From Romboutsia lituseburensis DSM 797 (GTDB lineage Bacteria; Bacillota; Clostridia; Peptostreptococcales; Peptostreptococcaceae), in assembly GCF_900103615.1 (NCBI RefSeq), contig NZ_FNGW01000003.1, positions 460,705 to 524,704 of the forward strand: 64,000 nt of DNA. Direction: 5' to 3'. Position 1 is the first letter of the stretch. Each line of letters begins with the position of its first letter. Positions 18,169 to 27,015 of this stretch are shown piece after piece. A program made the position numbers and the translations under genes. The notes under the pieces are model-generated. The model did not search any database. It had not been told where the DNA came from and saw nothing but the letters and a program-made list of their open reading frames with translations.

Positions 18169-18696
18169 CTATCTAAAATCATTTATATTATTGGGTACAG
18201 TTAAAAACTGAAGTATACTTTGTAGAGGTAATGCTCTATTTTCAATAGCCATGCCAAACTTTTCAAAACTTTCTTTTACACCTTCATTATATGTTTTTAA
18301 AATACCCTCTTGTAATTCTTGTAAGTGAGAAGCTATATATTGTTTTATATCATCTTCTGTTTTAATATTAGAAATCTCTTCACCTATAAAAACATGTTTA
18401 AATATCTCAAACCCTTCACCCTTAGATCCCCATATAAATATTCTATATGTTATTAAAGATCTTTCTAAATATATTCCACTACTTATTGAATTCATATGGT
18501 TTATATCTTCGTATAAGTGTTGGTTAAAATCTACAAATCCACTTGATGCTATTTCATATGTCTTAGCTTCATTAAACTCTATATTACATTTATATAAATT
18601 ATTATAAAAATCTTCATATCCATTACTTTGAATAAGTATTTTACCTAACTCACTTACTTGTATATTTACATTATTATTTTCTAAAATTTTTTTCAT
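18169..18696 (-). CDS. Hypothetical protein, 175 residues
   Basis: Not recognised. A soluble, acidic protein with no signal peptide, helix bundle repeat or metal motif that I can name. The middle (YLERSLITYRIFIWGSKGEG) looks like mixed alpha/beta, and residues ~110-150 are likely helical (EDDIKQYIASHLQELQEG). AAAAGGAG precedes the ATG. It is preceded on the same strand, after 80 bp, by another orphan (18777). The two may form a unit ending at the terminator at 18121. Confidence 0.7.
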   Translation of the reverse strand: MKKILENNNVNIQVSELGKILIQSNGYEDFYNNLYKCNIEFNEAKTYEIASSGFVDFNQHLYEDINHMNSISSGIYLERSLITYRIFIWGSKGEGFEIFKHVFIGEEISNIKTEDDIKQYIASHLQELQEGILKTYNEGVKESFEKFGMAIENRALPLQSILQFLTVPNNINDFR

Positions 18697-18776
18697 TTTA
18701 AACTCCTTTTAGTTTTTGCATTTTGATATTTTATTGTATCATATTATAGTTAGATTTTAAAATAAATGTTAAATAT

Positions 18777-19241
18777 CTATAATTTTTTACTTATATTATC
18801 TACTATTATATCTTTATGTTGTGCAAAATAATGTATAAGTTCTTTATAAAATACATCAGATACCTCTAATATTTGTTTTATCTCTAATAACTTATTATCA
18901 AAAGTTATTTCTTCTACACAACCAACTAGATAGCTTATTAAAATTTCAATTAAAGAACTGGCTATAATATATCCATCATTTCTATCTTTTAACTTTAATT
19001 GAACATATGGAATCAAAGCTATGTACGTAGATATTTTAGCTATATTTTCTTCATTGCTATTATTTATATTTTTTTTTGCATTGCATATAAGCGACTCATC
19101 TATTGGTATATTTTGTATCAAATCACATACCACATTTATTATATAATTATTTAAATTTTCTTCACTATCCTTAGACATTCTCTCGATTATTTCTTTATCA
19201 AAATTATTTTGTGAATATACCTTTAATTCATTTAATTTCAT
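18777..19241 (-). CDS. Hypothetical protein, 154 residues
   Basis: Not recognised. A mostly helical, soluble protein with Lys, Asn and Glu-rich segments. Hydrophobic stretches (IASSLIEILISYLVG, TYIALIPYVQLKL) are too short and mixed for clear membrane helices. TTAGGAGATAAGGCA precedes the ATG, so it is probably expressed. It lies directly upstream of the 175-residue orphan with no terminator between them, which suggests co-transcription. Confidence 0.65.
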   Translation of the reverse strand: MKLNELKVYSQNNFDKEIIERMSKDSEENLNNYIINVVCDLIQNIPIDESLICNAKKNINNSNEENIAKISTYIALIPYVQLKLKDRNDGYIIASSLIEILISYLVGCVEEITFDNKLLEIKQILEVSDVFYKELIHYFAQHKDIIVDNISKKL

Positions 19242-19417
19242 TGCCTTATCTCCTAAATAATATTTATTGTTAATATAAAATTTTATTTTATAATTGCTAA
19301 TCTCAAATAAAAATTTATTCTTTAGTTCTTTTATATTTTATCATCTTAAATATGTATATTTCCAGTAAAAAAATTTATTTACTAGAATACTTACAATACT
19401 GTTTTGTAACCAAAATA

Positions 19418-19445
19418 AAAAGAATGGCAAAAAACCATTCCTTTT
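19418..19445 (-). terminator. Terminator of the NhaC-family gene
   Basis: GAATGG and CCATTC with A/T extensions around a TTTTTTG loop, followed by TTTTTA on the minus strand. Confidence 0.6.
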
Positions 19446-19471
19446 CCTAACATTTAATAAAATTTTATATT

Positions 19472-20785
19472 TTAAGCTGTTTGATTTGCTTTTTTAACCT
19501 TACAAATATTTTTTGCAAATAATATAGAAGCTATTCCACATATAAACATTAAACCTGGATAATATAGATATGGTAAAATTTCAACTGGAGATATTTGAGC
19601 GACACCAGCAGCTGTTAAAAGTTGTGCTCCATATGGTATAACTCCTTGCCAGCAAGATGAAAATATATCCAATATGCTAGCTGTTTTTCTAGGGTCTATT
19701 TCATATTTATCCGCTATATCCTTTGCTAATGGACCTGCTGTAACTATTGCTATGGTATTATTTGCTGTACATAGGTCAATAACACTTACTAATGCAGCTA
19801 TTCCAAACTCTGCACCCTTTTTACTTTTTATTTTACTTGTTATAAAATAAAGTATATAATCAATACCACCATTAAACTTTATAAGAGAAACTACGCCTCC
19901 TACTACTATACATAAAATACTTAGTTCATACATACCAGCTATTCCACCTGATATAGCTTCTATAAGTCCAAATATATCGAATGATTTAGTAAATAAACCT
20001 ACAACTCCTGCAAATCCAATTCCACTTCCTAATAGTACAAAAACATTTACTCCACATAATGCACCTATCAATACTACTAGGTATGGAAGAACTTTTATTA
20101 GATTATAATCATAGCTTTGATTTGCAACATTATCATATCCTAATGTTACTAATGTTAATAACACTGCAGTAACTATAGCTGCTGGTAAAACTATTTTAAA
20201 GTTCATTTTAAATTTATCTTTTAATTCACAACCTTGTGTTCTTACCGCTGCTATTGTTGTATCTGATATTATAGATAAATTGTCTCCAAACATTGCTCCA
20301 CCTACTACTGCTCCTATAACTAAAGCTACAGGTATTCCTGTTTTTTCAGATATTCCAACTCCAATTGGAGCTAAAGCTGCTATTGTACCAACTGAAGTTC
20401 CCATTGATACTGATATAAAGCATCCTATTATAAACAATCCTGCTACCAAAAGATTTGATGGTAGTATTGATAGACTTAGGTTTACAGTTGAGTCAACTCC
20501 TCCCATAGCTTTAGCAACACTTGAAAATGCTCCTGCAAATAAAAATATTACAACCATTAAAATAATATTAGGTTCTCCAGCGCCTTTGCAAAATACATTT
20601 AGCTTTGTTTCTAAGTTTTCTTTTTTATTAAATAATAATGCTACTGCACCAGATATTAAAAATGCTACTACTGCAGGCATTTTATAAAAATCACCTGTTA
20701 TTATTCCACTTCCTACAAATAATAATAAAAATACACCTAAAGGTAATAATGCTAACGGATTTCCTTTTTTAATTTCTTGATTCAT
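19472..20785 (-). CDS. NhaC-family carrier under T-box control (probable amino-acid transporter)
   Basis: A 437-residue membrane protein of the NhaC Na+/H+ antiporter superfamily with about 11-12 helices. Recognisable blocks are FISVSMGTSVGTIAALAPIGVG and GGAMFGDNLSIISDTTIAA, where the Asp/Asn/Ser residues typical of ion coupling lie. The 300-nt T-box leader argues against simple pH homeostasis and for uptake of an amino acid. NhaC-type MetT (methionine) and YheL (tyrosine) carriers with such leaders are known from comparative genomics. The specifier region here reads AAAAUGG, compatible with Met (or Asn) and not Tyr, so methionine is my preferred substrate. Confidence 0.88.
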   Translation of the reverse strand: MNQEIKKGNPLALLPLGVFLLLFVGSGIITGDFYKMPAVVAFLISGAVALLFNKKENLETKLNVFCKGAGEPNIILMVVIFLFAGAFSSVAKAMGGVDSTVNLSLSILPSNLLVAGLFIIGCFISVSMGTSVGTIAALAPIGVGISEKTGIPVALVIGAVVGGAMFGDNLSIISDTTIAAVRTQGCELKDKFKMNFKIVLPAAIVTAVLLTLVTLGYDNVANQSYDYNLIKVLPYLVVLIGALCGVNVFVLLGSGIGFAGVVGLFTKSFDIFGLIEAISGGIAGMYELSILCIVVGGVVSLIKFNGGIDYILYFITSKIKSKKGAEFGIAALVSVIDLCTANNTIAIVTAGPLAKDIADKYEIDPRKTASILDIFSSCWQGVIPYGAQLLTAAGVAQISPVEILPYLYYPGLMFICGIASILFAKNICKVKKANQTA

Positions 20786-20907
20786 TTTATTAATCTCCTT
20801 TTAATTTTTATACTTAATCTTTACATTAAATTCATCTTAGACTAATTATTCATATTAACTAATGTCGCGCGCCACTTAATTTATATAAATAATCACACTT
20901 AGTGCAT

Positions 20908-21207
20908 AAAAAAACTCCCGCCCTAAGAATTTAATCTTAGGAACGAGAGTTGACTTCGTGTTACCATCCTAGTTCATTTGTATTTCACAATACAAATCTC
21001 ATTGAGTACGCCAATTTTTTTGGTTATACTCTATCACTGTAACGGGTGAACCCGTTGTAGCCTAAATCCTATCAATAGATCTCGGTACACCGCTCCAAGG
21101 CCATTTTCACTTTAATATCCTTTGCTCCCCTCTCACCAATAGGAACTCTCTGTAAAAGTATTCTTAAAGTTACTTTCCTTTTCATAGCATTTATAATTTC
21201 TTTTTAT
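20908..21207 (-). promoter_or_regulatory. T-box riboswitch leader
   Basis: Complete T-box read on the minus strand. Stem I has the AGAGAG and GGTGAGAG elements (around 21130-21150). A specifier loop lies between ACTTTAA and its partner TTAAAGT, with GAAAAUGG at 21101-21108. The T-box motif AGGATGGTAACACG is at 20957-20970. The terminator runs from GTCAACTCTCGTTCCTAAG to CTTAGGGCGGGAGTTTTTTT, ending at about 20908. Uncharged tRNA would pair with the specifier and the T-box and allow read-through into the NhaC-type gene. The codon is AUG if the loop is offset by one base from GAA, or AAU if it follows directly. Confidence 0.93.
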
Positions 21208-21214
21208 ATTTTAT

Positions 21215-21243
21215 ATAATATATTTTCTAAAAAGCTTTGTCAA
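21215..21243 (-). promoter_or_regulatory. Promoter of the T-box leader
   Basis: Minus strand TTGACA (21238-21243), 17-bp spacer, TATTAT (21215-21220): a near-consensus sigma-A promoter placing the transcript start near 21207. Confidence 0.85.
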
Positions 21244-21286
21244 TTATATTTTTAAATTTTCTAAAAATTTTTTTTATTTTTTATAT

Positions 21287-21463
21287 TTATTTAATTTTAC
21301 ATCCAATAAGCTTACATGTACCTCCACACTCAAAGCATAAATAATCCGGTTCTTCTTTATCGCTAATTTGCACAGATATTGAATTACACTTTTCACATTT
21401 AAGTCTATATACATTTCCACTTTTTAATAATAGATCAATTAAATTTTGATTACTTTTACTCAT
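21287..21463 (-). CDS. Small zinc-ribbon-like protein
   Basis: A 58-residue protein with two Cys pairs (LKCEKC and LCFECGGTC) that can form a zinc ribbon or knuckle. GGGTGGGGTGG sits 6-7 bp before the ATG at 21463; an in-frame GTG five codons earlier would overlap this site. No function is recognised. It is a lone minus-strand gene upstream of the T-box leader's own promoter and has no partner gene. Confidence 0.65.
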   Translation of the reverse strand: MSKSNQNLIDLLLKSGNVYRLKCEKCNSISVQISDKEEPDYLCFECGGTCKLIGCKIK

Positions 21464-21563
21464 TATAAACCACCCCACCCTTTGTTTATTTAACTATAAT
21501 ATAGCACAATGTTATCAAAATTTCTTATTTTTTGTAATTTTATATATTATTTAATTTATAAAA

Positions 21564-21597
21564 AATCACCTAGAATTTAAATTCTAGATGATTCTTA
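21564..21597 (-). terminator. Terminator of the alpha/beta hydrolase gene
   Basis: AATCACCTAGAAT and ATTCTAGATGATT form a stem with one mismatch around TTAA, overlapping the stop region and flanked by an A run (T run on the minus strand). Confidence 0.65.
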
Positions 21598-22536
21598 GTT
21601 TATACGAGATTTATTTTTCAGTAACCCATTGTAAAAATTAATTACATCCTCAATATATGTATTGAAAATTGTATCTTTTTCAATATATATTTCATGTTTC
21701 GCATCTTCTCTTAAAATAATCTTACAATTTTTAGCATAACTTGCGAACCTATTTTGTCCACCGGGCCTTACAAAAGTATCTTTACCTGCCTGAAATATCA
21801 ATATAGGTATTTTTACTTTGCTTGCATTTTCCTCTCTAGTTAATATATCTGTTGCTTTAAATGCTTCTTTTAACCATTTAAATGACCCACCAGATGTTTG
21901 AAGTTCTTTATTTTTAAGTTGTTTTTTTAAGTATGAGCTATATCTTCTTTGAGAATTAAATTCTAATTCATTTAAATTTTCCTTTGTTTTAAATGGACCA
22001 TGACCTAGTATATATTGATTTCCTTGACCTATAATACACATAAATTTAGAGATTATCTTAGAAATAAAAATAGGATATTTTCCTGTCTCTATTTCCATCA
22101 TAGGACAATTTAAAATTGCTCCATCAAAATAATTTTCATACTTTTCTAAAAATAATGTTCCTATAGCCCCTCCCATAGAGTGAGCAAATAGAAATATTTT
22201 TTCTTCTTTTTTATTATATACAACAACACTATCTAAAAAAGTTTTAAAATCATATACATAATGTTCAAAACTTTCTACATTGATTTGGCTATTATCTATA
22301 CCTAATCTTCCTGATTTTCCATGACCTCTATGATCCATTATATATACTGAAAATCCACACTCATTAAATATTTTAATTATTTCATCATATTTTTCTGATG
22401 TTTCACAGAAACCATGAGATATCACTATGTTAGCTTTACTCGGCTCTACAATATAACTTTTGTAATATATTTTAACATTCTCTTTTCCCATTATATATCC
22501 ATCTTCATATATTGTACTACTTTTTATTTTATCCAT
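21595..22536 (-). CDS. Alpha/beta hydrolase (monoacylglycerol-lipase/lysophospholipase type)
   Basis: A 313-residue soluble hydrolase. The oxyanion-loop motif SHGFCETSEKY is near residue 40 and MDHRGHGKSG near 68. The nucleophile elbow FAHSMGG places the catalytic Ser at 120. Asp in FQAGKDTFV (~256) and His in DAKHEIY (~285) complete the triad. Motif order matches the Hydrolase_4/PldB family, which cleaves monoglycerides or lysophospholipids. No signal peptide. A separate gene with its own terminator; natural substrate unknown. Confidence 0.9.
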   Translation of the reverse strand: MDKIKSSTIYEDGYIMGKENVKIYYKSYIVEPSKANIVISHGFCETSEKYDEIIKIFNECGFSVYIMDHRGHGKSGRLGIDNSQINVESFEHYVYDFKTFLDSVVVYNKKEEKIFLFAHSMGGAIGTLFLEKYENYFDGAILNCPMMEIETGKYPIFISKIISKFMCIIGQGNQYILGHGPFKTKENLNELEFNSQRRYSSYLKKQLKNKELQTSGGSFKWLKEAFKATDILTREENASKVKIPILIFQAGKDTFVRPGGQNRFASYAKNCKIILREDAKHEIYIEKDTIFNTYIEDVINFYNGLLKNKSRIN

Positions 22537-22893
22537 AGTCTCCTTATCCTTAATATATATTTAGTAAAATTATAACATACAAAAGATACTTTTAATATTT
22601 ACAAATTTTTCATGTAATTGTGTTTAACCTTAAAATTTAAACATTTCTAATTACTTTATTATTAATAAATTAAGATTTATATAATATAGTTATTAAATTT
22701 TAATTATTGTAATATATTTTAAATATACTATTATTGATTACAGTTTTACATAAGTTTAATATTTAAAAATTTTATTTTTACACAATAAAAAGAGGCCTCA
22801 TTTAAAACGACACCCCTTTTTATATATGTGTGAAGTAATACAACTATCTTAATATATTTTATACCCTATACTATATGCATTTAATCTTTATTT
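22537..22893. other. Intergenic stretch, no gene seen
   Basis: About 357 bp of A+T-rich DNA between the hydrolase promoter and the end of the second APC permease. A short C-rich patch near 22795-22820 does not form a convincing stem. No supported ORF or terminator. Confidence 0.5.
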
Positions 22894-24297
22894 TTAAGAT
22901 TTTATCTTTTCTTCATTCAATGAACTATGTTTATATCCATAAAATACATATACAATAAATCCTATAGAAATCCAGACTAAGAATGCCATTTTTGTAAAAG
23001 TAGGTAATTGTAATATTAAGAATAAGCAAAATACAACTGCAAGTATAGGAACCACTGGAACAAAAGGAACCTTAAATGGTCTTTGTAAATCAGGTCTAGA
23101 TTTTCTTAGTACTATAACTGACAAAGAAACTATAACAAATGCTGCTAATGTTCCCATATTAGTTAATTCTGCAACTTTTCCTATTGGGAAGAATCCTGCT
23201 ACAAGTGCTGTAGCTATAAAAACTAGTGCTATACTCTTAGTTGGTGCTCCACTTTTTTGAGAGACTTGACTAAATACTTTAGGTAATAGACCATCTCTTG
23301 ATAAAGCGTAAAATAAACGAGTAGATCCATACATCATAACTAATAATACTGAAGTTATACCACATACTGCACCTACTGATACTAAAGCTGAGCCCCATTG
23401 AATACCAACTTTTGATAATGCATATGCAACAGGAGCTGCATTGTCTTTAAAGTCTAAATATGGTACCATTCCTGTTAATATAGCTGATACTACTATATAC
23501 AATACAGTACATATTAATAAAGAACCTATTATTCCTTTAGGCAAATCCTTTTGAGGATTTTTGACTTCTTCTGCTGCTGTTGCAACTGCATCGAATCCAA
23601 TATATGCAAAGAATACTATTGCTGCACCAGAGAATACTCCACTCCATCCATAAGGCATAAATGGATGCCAGTTAGCTGGTTCTACATGCTTAAATCCTAA
23701 AATTATAAATAAAAGAACTACTGCTATTTTTACGGCTACTAATATATTATTTAGTTTAGCACTTTCTTTAGCTCCTAATAATAGCAATCCCGCTATAAGA
23801 GCTAAAATTAATATTGCTGGTAAATTTATAATACCTCCACTACCAGGTGCTGCTATTAAAGCTTTTGGTAAATGTATACCTAGTATGTTTAGTATATTTA
23901 CTATATAACCAGACCAACCAATTGAAACTGCTGCTACTGCTACACAATATTCCAATATTAAGTCCCAACCTATTAGCCATCCCCAAATTTCTCCAAGTCC
24001 CACATATCCAAATGTATATGCACTTCCTGATATAGGTATCATTGCTGATAGTTCCGCATAGCATAATGCTGCAAAAGCACACGCTATCCCTGAAATAATA
24101 AATGATAGTATAAGCGCTGGACCTGCATAATCTGCTGCAGCTACACCTGTTAATACAAATATTCCTGTTCCTATTATTGCCCCTATACCTAACATAGTAA
24201 GTTCAAACGCGCCTAAAACTTTCTTTAATCCTTTACCTTCTTGATTGTGGCTCAATAGCTTCTCAACCGGCATTTTTCTGAATACATCAGATTTCAT
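22894..24297 (-). CDS. APC-superfamily amino-acid permease, second paralogue
   Basis: A 467-residue transporter with 12 helices, very similar in plan to the protein at 12069. TM1 has GIGAIIGTGIFVLTG, TM6 has AYIGFDAVATAAEEVKNP, and the C-terminal tail is YGYKHSSLNEEK. YfnA/CAT-type cationic or neutral amino-acid uptake is the likely role. AAAAAGGAGGCGTGTT precedes the ATG. The two paralogues 9 kb apart suggest an old duplication with separate regulation. No T-box or other riboswitch was seen in its leader. Confidence 0.92.
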   Translation of the reverse strand: MKSDVFRKMPVEKLLSHNQEGKGLKKVLGAFELTMLGIGAIIGTGIFVLTGVAAADYAGPALILSFIISGIACAFAALCYAELSAMIPISGSAYTFGYVGLGEIWGWLIGWDLILEYCVAVAAVSIGWSGYIVNILNILGIHLPKALIAAPGSGGIINLPAILILALIAGLLLLGAKESAKLNNILVAVKIAVVLLFIILGFKHVEPANWHPFMPYGWSGVFSGAAIVFFAYIGFDAVATAAEEVKNPQKDLPKGIIGSLLICTVLYIVVSAILTGMVPYLDFKDNAAPVAYALSKVGIQWGSALVSVGAVCGITSVLLVMMYGSTRLFYALSRDGLLPKVFSQVSQKSGAPTKSIALVFIATALVAGFFPIGKVAELTNMGTLAAFVIVSLSVIVLRKSRPDLQRPFKVPFVPVVPILAVVFCLFLILQLPTFTKMAFLVWISIGFIVYVFYGYKHSSLNEEKIKS

Positions 24298-24561
24298 AAC
24301 ACGCCTCCTTTTTAATTTTTAATACACTAAGTTTATCAAACACTATTTTTAGATAAATATCTTTATAGGTATAGGAAAGTATTTGATTTAATTCAATAAT
24401 ATTAACTCACATTTTCTCCACCTCGGTTTTTATATTTACTTAATAGTATAATGTTTTTATTAAGAAAACGTTATGATAAAGTTAATATTAGGTAAAATAA
24501 TCAAAATTTTCTGTATTTTCTATGTATTTTAATATACTTCATTTTGTATACTTAGAATCAC
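24298..24561. other. Leader/promoter region of the second APC permease
   Basis: About 260 bp of A+T-rich DNA. On the minus strand a strong Shine-Dalgarno (GAGGTGGAG) near 24415-24425 is followed by an ATG that meets TGA at once. A start-stop unit is possible but no peptide is encoded. No other feature seen. Confidence 0.4.
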
Positions 24562-24599
24562 AAAATAGACTATGCTTAATTTTAAACATAGTCTATTTT
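24562..24599 (-). terminator. Terminator of the 56-residue mini-gene
   Basis: AAAATAGACTATG and CATAGTCTATTTT form a 13-bp stem ending 5 bp from the mini-gene stop, with T run. Confidence 0.8.
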
Positions 24600-24603
24600 T
24601 ATA

Positions 24604-24774
24604 TTATTTTTTTTCTTTTTTTAATTTTTTCATTTCTTCTACTTCTAAATATGTTATCAAATTCTGAGCTGTATTATCTAGATCACCTGTCATATCAAAT
24701 AAATTTCCTATAAATATGTTTCCTAATATTTCATATTCTATATCCTCTATATCATTATCTTTTTTATTTTTCAT
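24604..24774 (-). CDS. Small hypothetical protein, 56 residues
   Basis: A short minus-strand gene reading MKNKKDNDIEDIEYEILGN and ending LKKEKK. It has an excellent ribosome site (AAAGGAGG, 7 bp before the ATG) and a terminator right after the stop, so it looks like a real mini-gene. Charged ends flank a central segment (FIGNLFDMTGDLDNTAQNLITYLEVEE) that may form an amphipathic helix. No signal peptide, cysteines or known family. Function unknown. Confidence 0.6.
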   Translation of the reverse strand: MKNKKDNDIEDIEYEILGNIFIGNLFDMTGDLDNTAQNLITYLEVEEMKKLKKEKK

Positions 24775-24880
24775 AAAAAAACCTCCTTTTGTATAATATT
24801 TATTATAGGAGGATTAATTATTCTAACTTTTTATTTTAAAAGTACTTGAAAATTCTTACATTAAAATAATCCTTATATAC

Positions 24881-24920
24881 AAAAATCTACCTCAATAAAA
24901 TTAGCTTGAAGTAGATTTTT
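24881..24920 (-). terminator. Terminator of the rodA/two-component operon
   Basis: AAAAATCTAC and GTAGATTTTT form a stem (extended by CTC/GAA mispairs) immediately after the kinase stop. Confidence 0.7.
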
Positions 24921-24922
24921 TA

Positions 24923-26338
24923 CTATTTGTTGAACTTAATTAGAAATTCTGTACCTTCATTTATATTACTATTTACAATTATATCTCCATTATGTGAAGT
25001 AATGATTGCTTTTGCTATAGTCAATCCTACTCCAATTCCACCAGTATCTTTATTTCTAGATTTATCTACTCTATAAAATCTTTCAAATATATAATTTAAA
25101 TCCTCTTTAGGAATTCCTATACCTGTATCTTTTATAGATATCGCTATAATATTATTATTTTCATATATTTTTATGAATATTTGTCCACCTATATTTGTAT
25201 ACTTAATAGCATTTGACAATAAATTTACTATAACTTGTGAGAATTGGTTCTTATCTATATTCATATATACATTATTTAACTCATAATTTATATTTATATT
25301 TTTGTCTAATGCTTTTGTCTCATAATTATATATTATATTTTGTATTACTTGTCCTAAGTTAGTGCTTTTTAGATTTAATTCACCTATTTCATTATCAAAT
25401 TTTGCTAAATTTCTAAGACTACCTATCAAACTACCCAATCTTGATACTTCCTCTTTTATACTTATCAGCCTTTGAGGCGTAATTTCCCATACTCCATCTA
25501 TCATGGCATCTAAATGACCTTGTATGCTAGTTATAGGAGTTATGAGTTCATGAGCAATATCTGTAGTTAGCCTTTTCCTTAGTAATTCCTGTTTACTAAG
25601 TTCTTCTGCCAGTTTGTTTATAGACAATATAAGCTCACTTACCTCTTTAATATTACTATTATATTCTAAAGTATTTTTATAATCTCCTTCCCCTATTACT
25701 TTTGCCATTTTTGATACTTTTTCTATCGGATTTGATATAGATTTAGATATTAACATAGATATTATTATTGTAGCACCTATAGATATAGCACTTATTATTA
25801 GCATAAATCTATTCATAATATTTAAAAACTCCATATCATTTTCCATATAGTATATAGAATCATAGTGAATTATCTTTTCATATCCAATTATATTTTTACC
25901 ATCATATATGTCAAATTTATATTCTCTTAGCTGTCCATTCCAATTTTGATCTATACGTCTCATATTTTTTTTTATATTATTTAAGGTCTGATTAGACAAC
26001 ATTTTTTCATCTTTAAAAACACTCCAAATCAAATTGTTATTATAATCATATATTTCTAAGGCAACCCCCTTGCTTATAGCATCTTCTCCTAGAAGTTTTA
26101 TAGTTTCTATATCCCATTTATTATCGTTATATACATTTCTTAAATCAAAAACTAGGTGATTAACCTCTGTTTTATTATTGTCATCTACATACTTACTAAA
26201 CTCTTCTTCAAAAGATTTATTCACAAATATAGATATTGTAATTATAGTTAGTGTCATAATAATTGCAAATACAGTTATTATTTGCTTCTTTAACGTTATT
26301 GTTTTACTTTTAAATTCCAAATTTGTATCCAACTCCAT
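24923..26338 (-). CDS. Membrane sensor histidine kinase
   Basis: A 471-residue sensor kinase. TM1 lies at residues ~20-40 and an extracellular sensor of ~135 residues follows. TM2 is at ~178-200, then HAMP (NPIEKVSKMAKVIGEGDY). The HisKA box is DIAHELITPITSIQGHLD with the phospho-His near 265, and the HATPase domain has N (LLSNAIKYTN), G1 (DTGIGIP) and G2 (GGIGVGLTIAK) boxes. Its ATG lies 29 bp inside the regulator gene, so the two are translationally coupled. Co-transcription with rodA hints at an envelope signal. Ligand unknown. Confidence 0.93.
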   Translation of the reverse strand: MELDTNLEFKSKTITLKKQIITVFAIIMTLTIITISIFVNKSFEEEFSKYVDDNNKTEVNHLVFDLRNVYNDNKWDIETIKLLGEDAISKGVALEIYDYNNNLIWSVFKDEKMLSNQTLNNIKKNMRRIDQNWNGQLREYKFDIYDGKNIIGYEKIIHYDSIYYMENDMEFLNIMNRFMLIISAISIGATIIISMLISKSISNPIEKVSKMAKVIGEGDYKNTLEYNSNIKEVSELILSINKLAEELSKQELLRKRLTTDIAHELITPITSIQGHLDAMIDGVWEITPQRLISIKEEVSRLGSLIGSLRNLAKFDNEIGELNLKSTNLGQVIQNIIYNYETKALDKNININYELNNVYMNIDKNQFSQVIVNLLSNAIKYTNIGGQIFIKIYENNNIIAISIKDTGIGIPKEDLNYIFERFYRVDKSRNKDTGGIGVGLTIAKAIITSHNGDIIVNSNINEGTEFLIKFNK

Positions 26339-26993
26339 ATACTGTTTTCACTATTTTAAAATCTTTTGAATTTACTTCTATTTTTTGTCTTAAATTTTTT
26401 ATATGGCTATCTATTACTCTATCAAATTTTTGGCAAGGATCATCTACTACATTTTGAAGTAATTCCTCTCTTGTAAATACTCTTTTTGGATTTGAAGCCA
26501 TAATTAATAACAATTTATACTCTGTATTGGTTAAAAATACATCCTTTTCCCTCACTTTTACACTGCGGGATGCGGTGTCTATTTCAATTTCATCATTAAA
26601 CTTTAAAACTTCTTTTTCTATAAATTTAGTTCTTTTTAAAACAGCCTTCACTCTTAGAATTAATTCTTTAACATTAAAAGGTTTGCATATATAGTCATCA
26701 CAGCCTAAATTAAATCCTTCTATTCTATCTTCATCTTCTATTTTAGCAGTCAGCATTATAATAGGTATCTGTGGTTCAATATATTCACATCTAACAAACT
26801 TACAAATTTCTTCACCGCTTATATCAGGCAACATTCTATCTAATATAATAAGGATATATTCTTTTCTCTCTAAATAATATATACACTCTTTTCCATTATA
26901 TGCTACATCAACATTGTATCCTTCTTTATCTAAATATGCTTTTACAAATTCACATATCTTTTTTTCATCATCTACTAATAATATACTATTCAT
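26310..26993 (-). CDS. OmpR/PhoB-family response regulator
   Basis: A 227-residue regulator. The receiver domain has acidic residues D8 and D9, the phospho-acceptor D52 (LIILDRMLPD) and K104-type lysine in ICKPFNVKEL. The C-terminal winged helix (FTREELLQNV...VIDSHIKNLRQKIE...VYGVGYKF) is OmpR-type DNA-binding. It overlaps the kinase gene by 29 bp and starts 22 bp after rodA. Targets are unknown; the rodA operon itself is the first candidate. Confidence 0.95.
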   Translation of the reverse strand: MNSILLVDDEKKICEFVKAYLDKEGYNVDVAYNGKECIYYLERKEYILIILDRMLPDISGEEICKFVRCEYIEPQIPIIMLTAKIEDEDRIEGFNLGCDDYICKPFNVKELILRVKAVLKRTKFIEKEVLKFNDEIEIDTASRSVKVREKDVFLTNTEYKLLLIMASNPKRVFTREELLQNVVDDPCQKFDRVIDSHIKNLRQKIEVNSKDFKIVKTVYGVGYKFGI

Positions 26994-27015
26994 TTTTCGC
27001 CATCCTTAATAAATA

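Noticed and set aside
23840..24082. Cys/Ser-rich ORF inside the second APC permease
   Set aside because: An out-of-frame shadow of a well-supported transporter gene.
24298..24430. Regulatory start-stop (ATG-TGA) unit before the second APC permease
   Set aside because: The Shine-Dalgarno-like GAGGTGGAG is real but alone it is weak evidence; noted only in the region entry.
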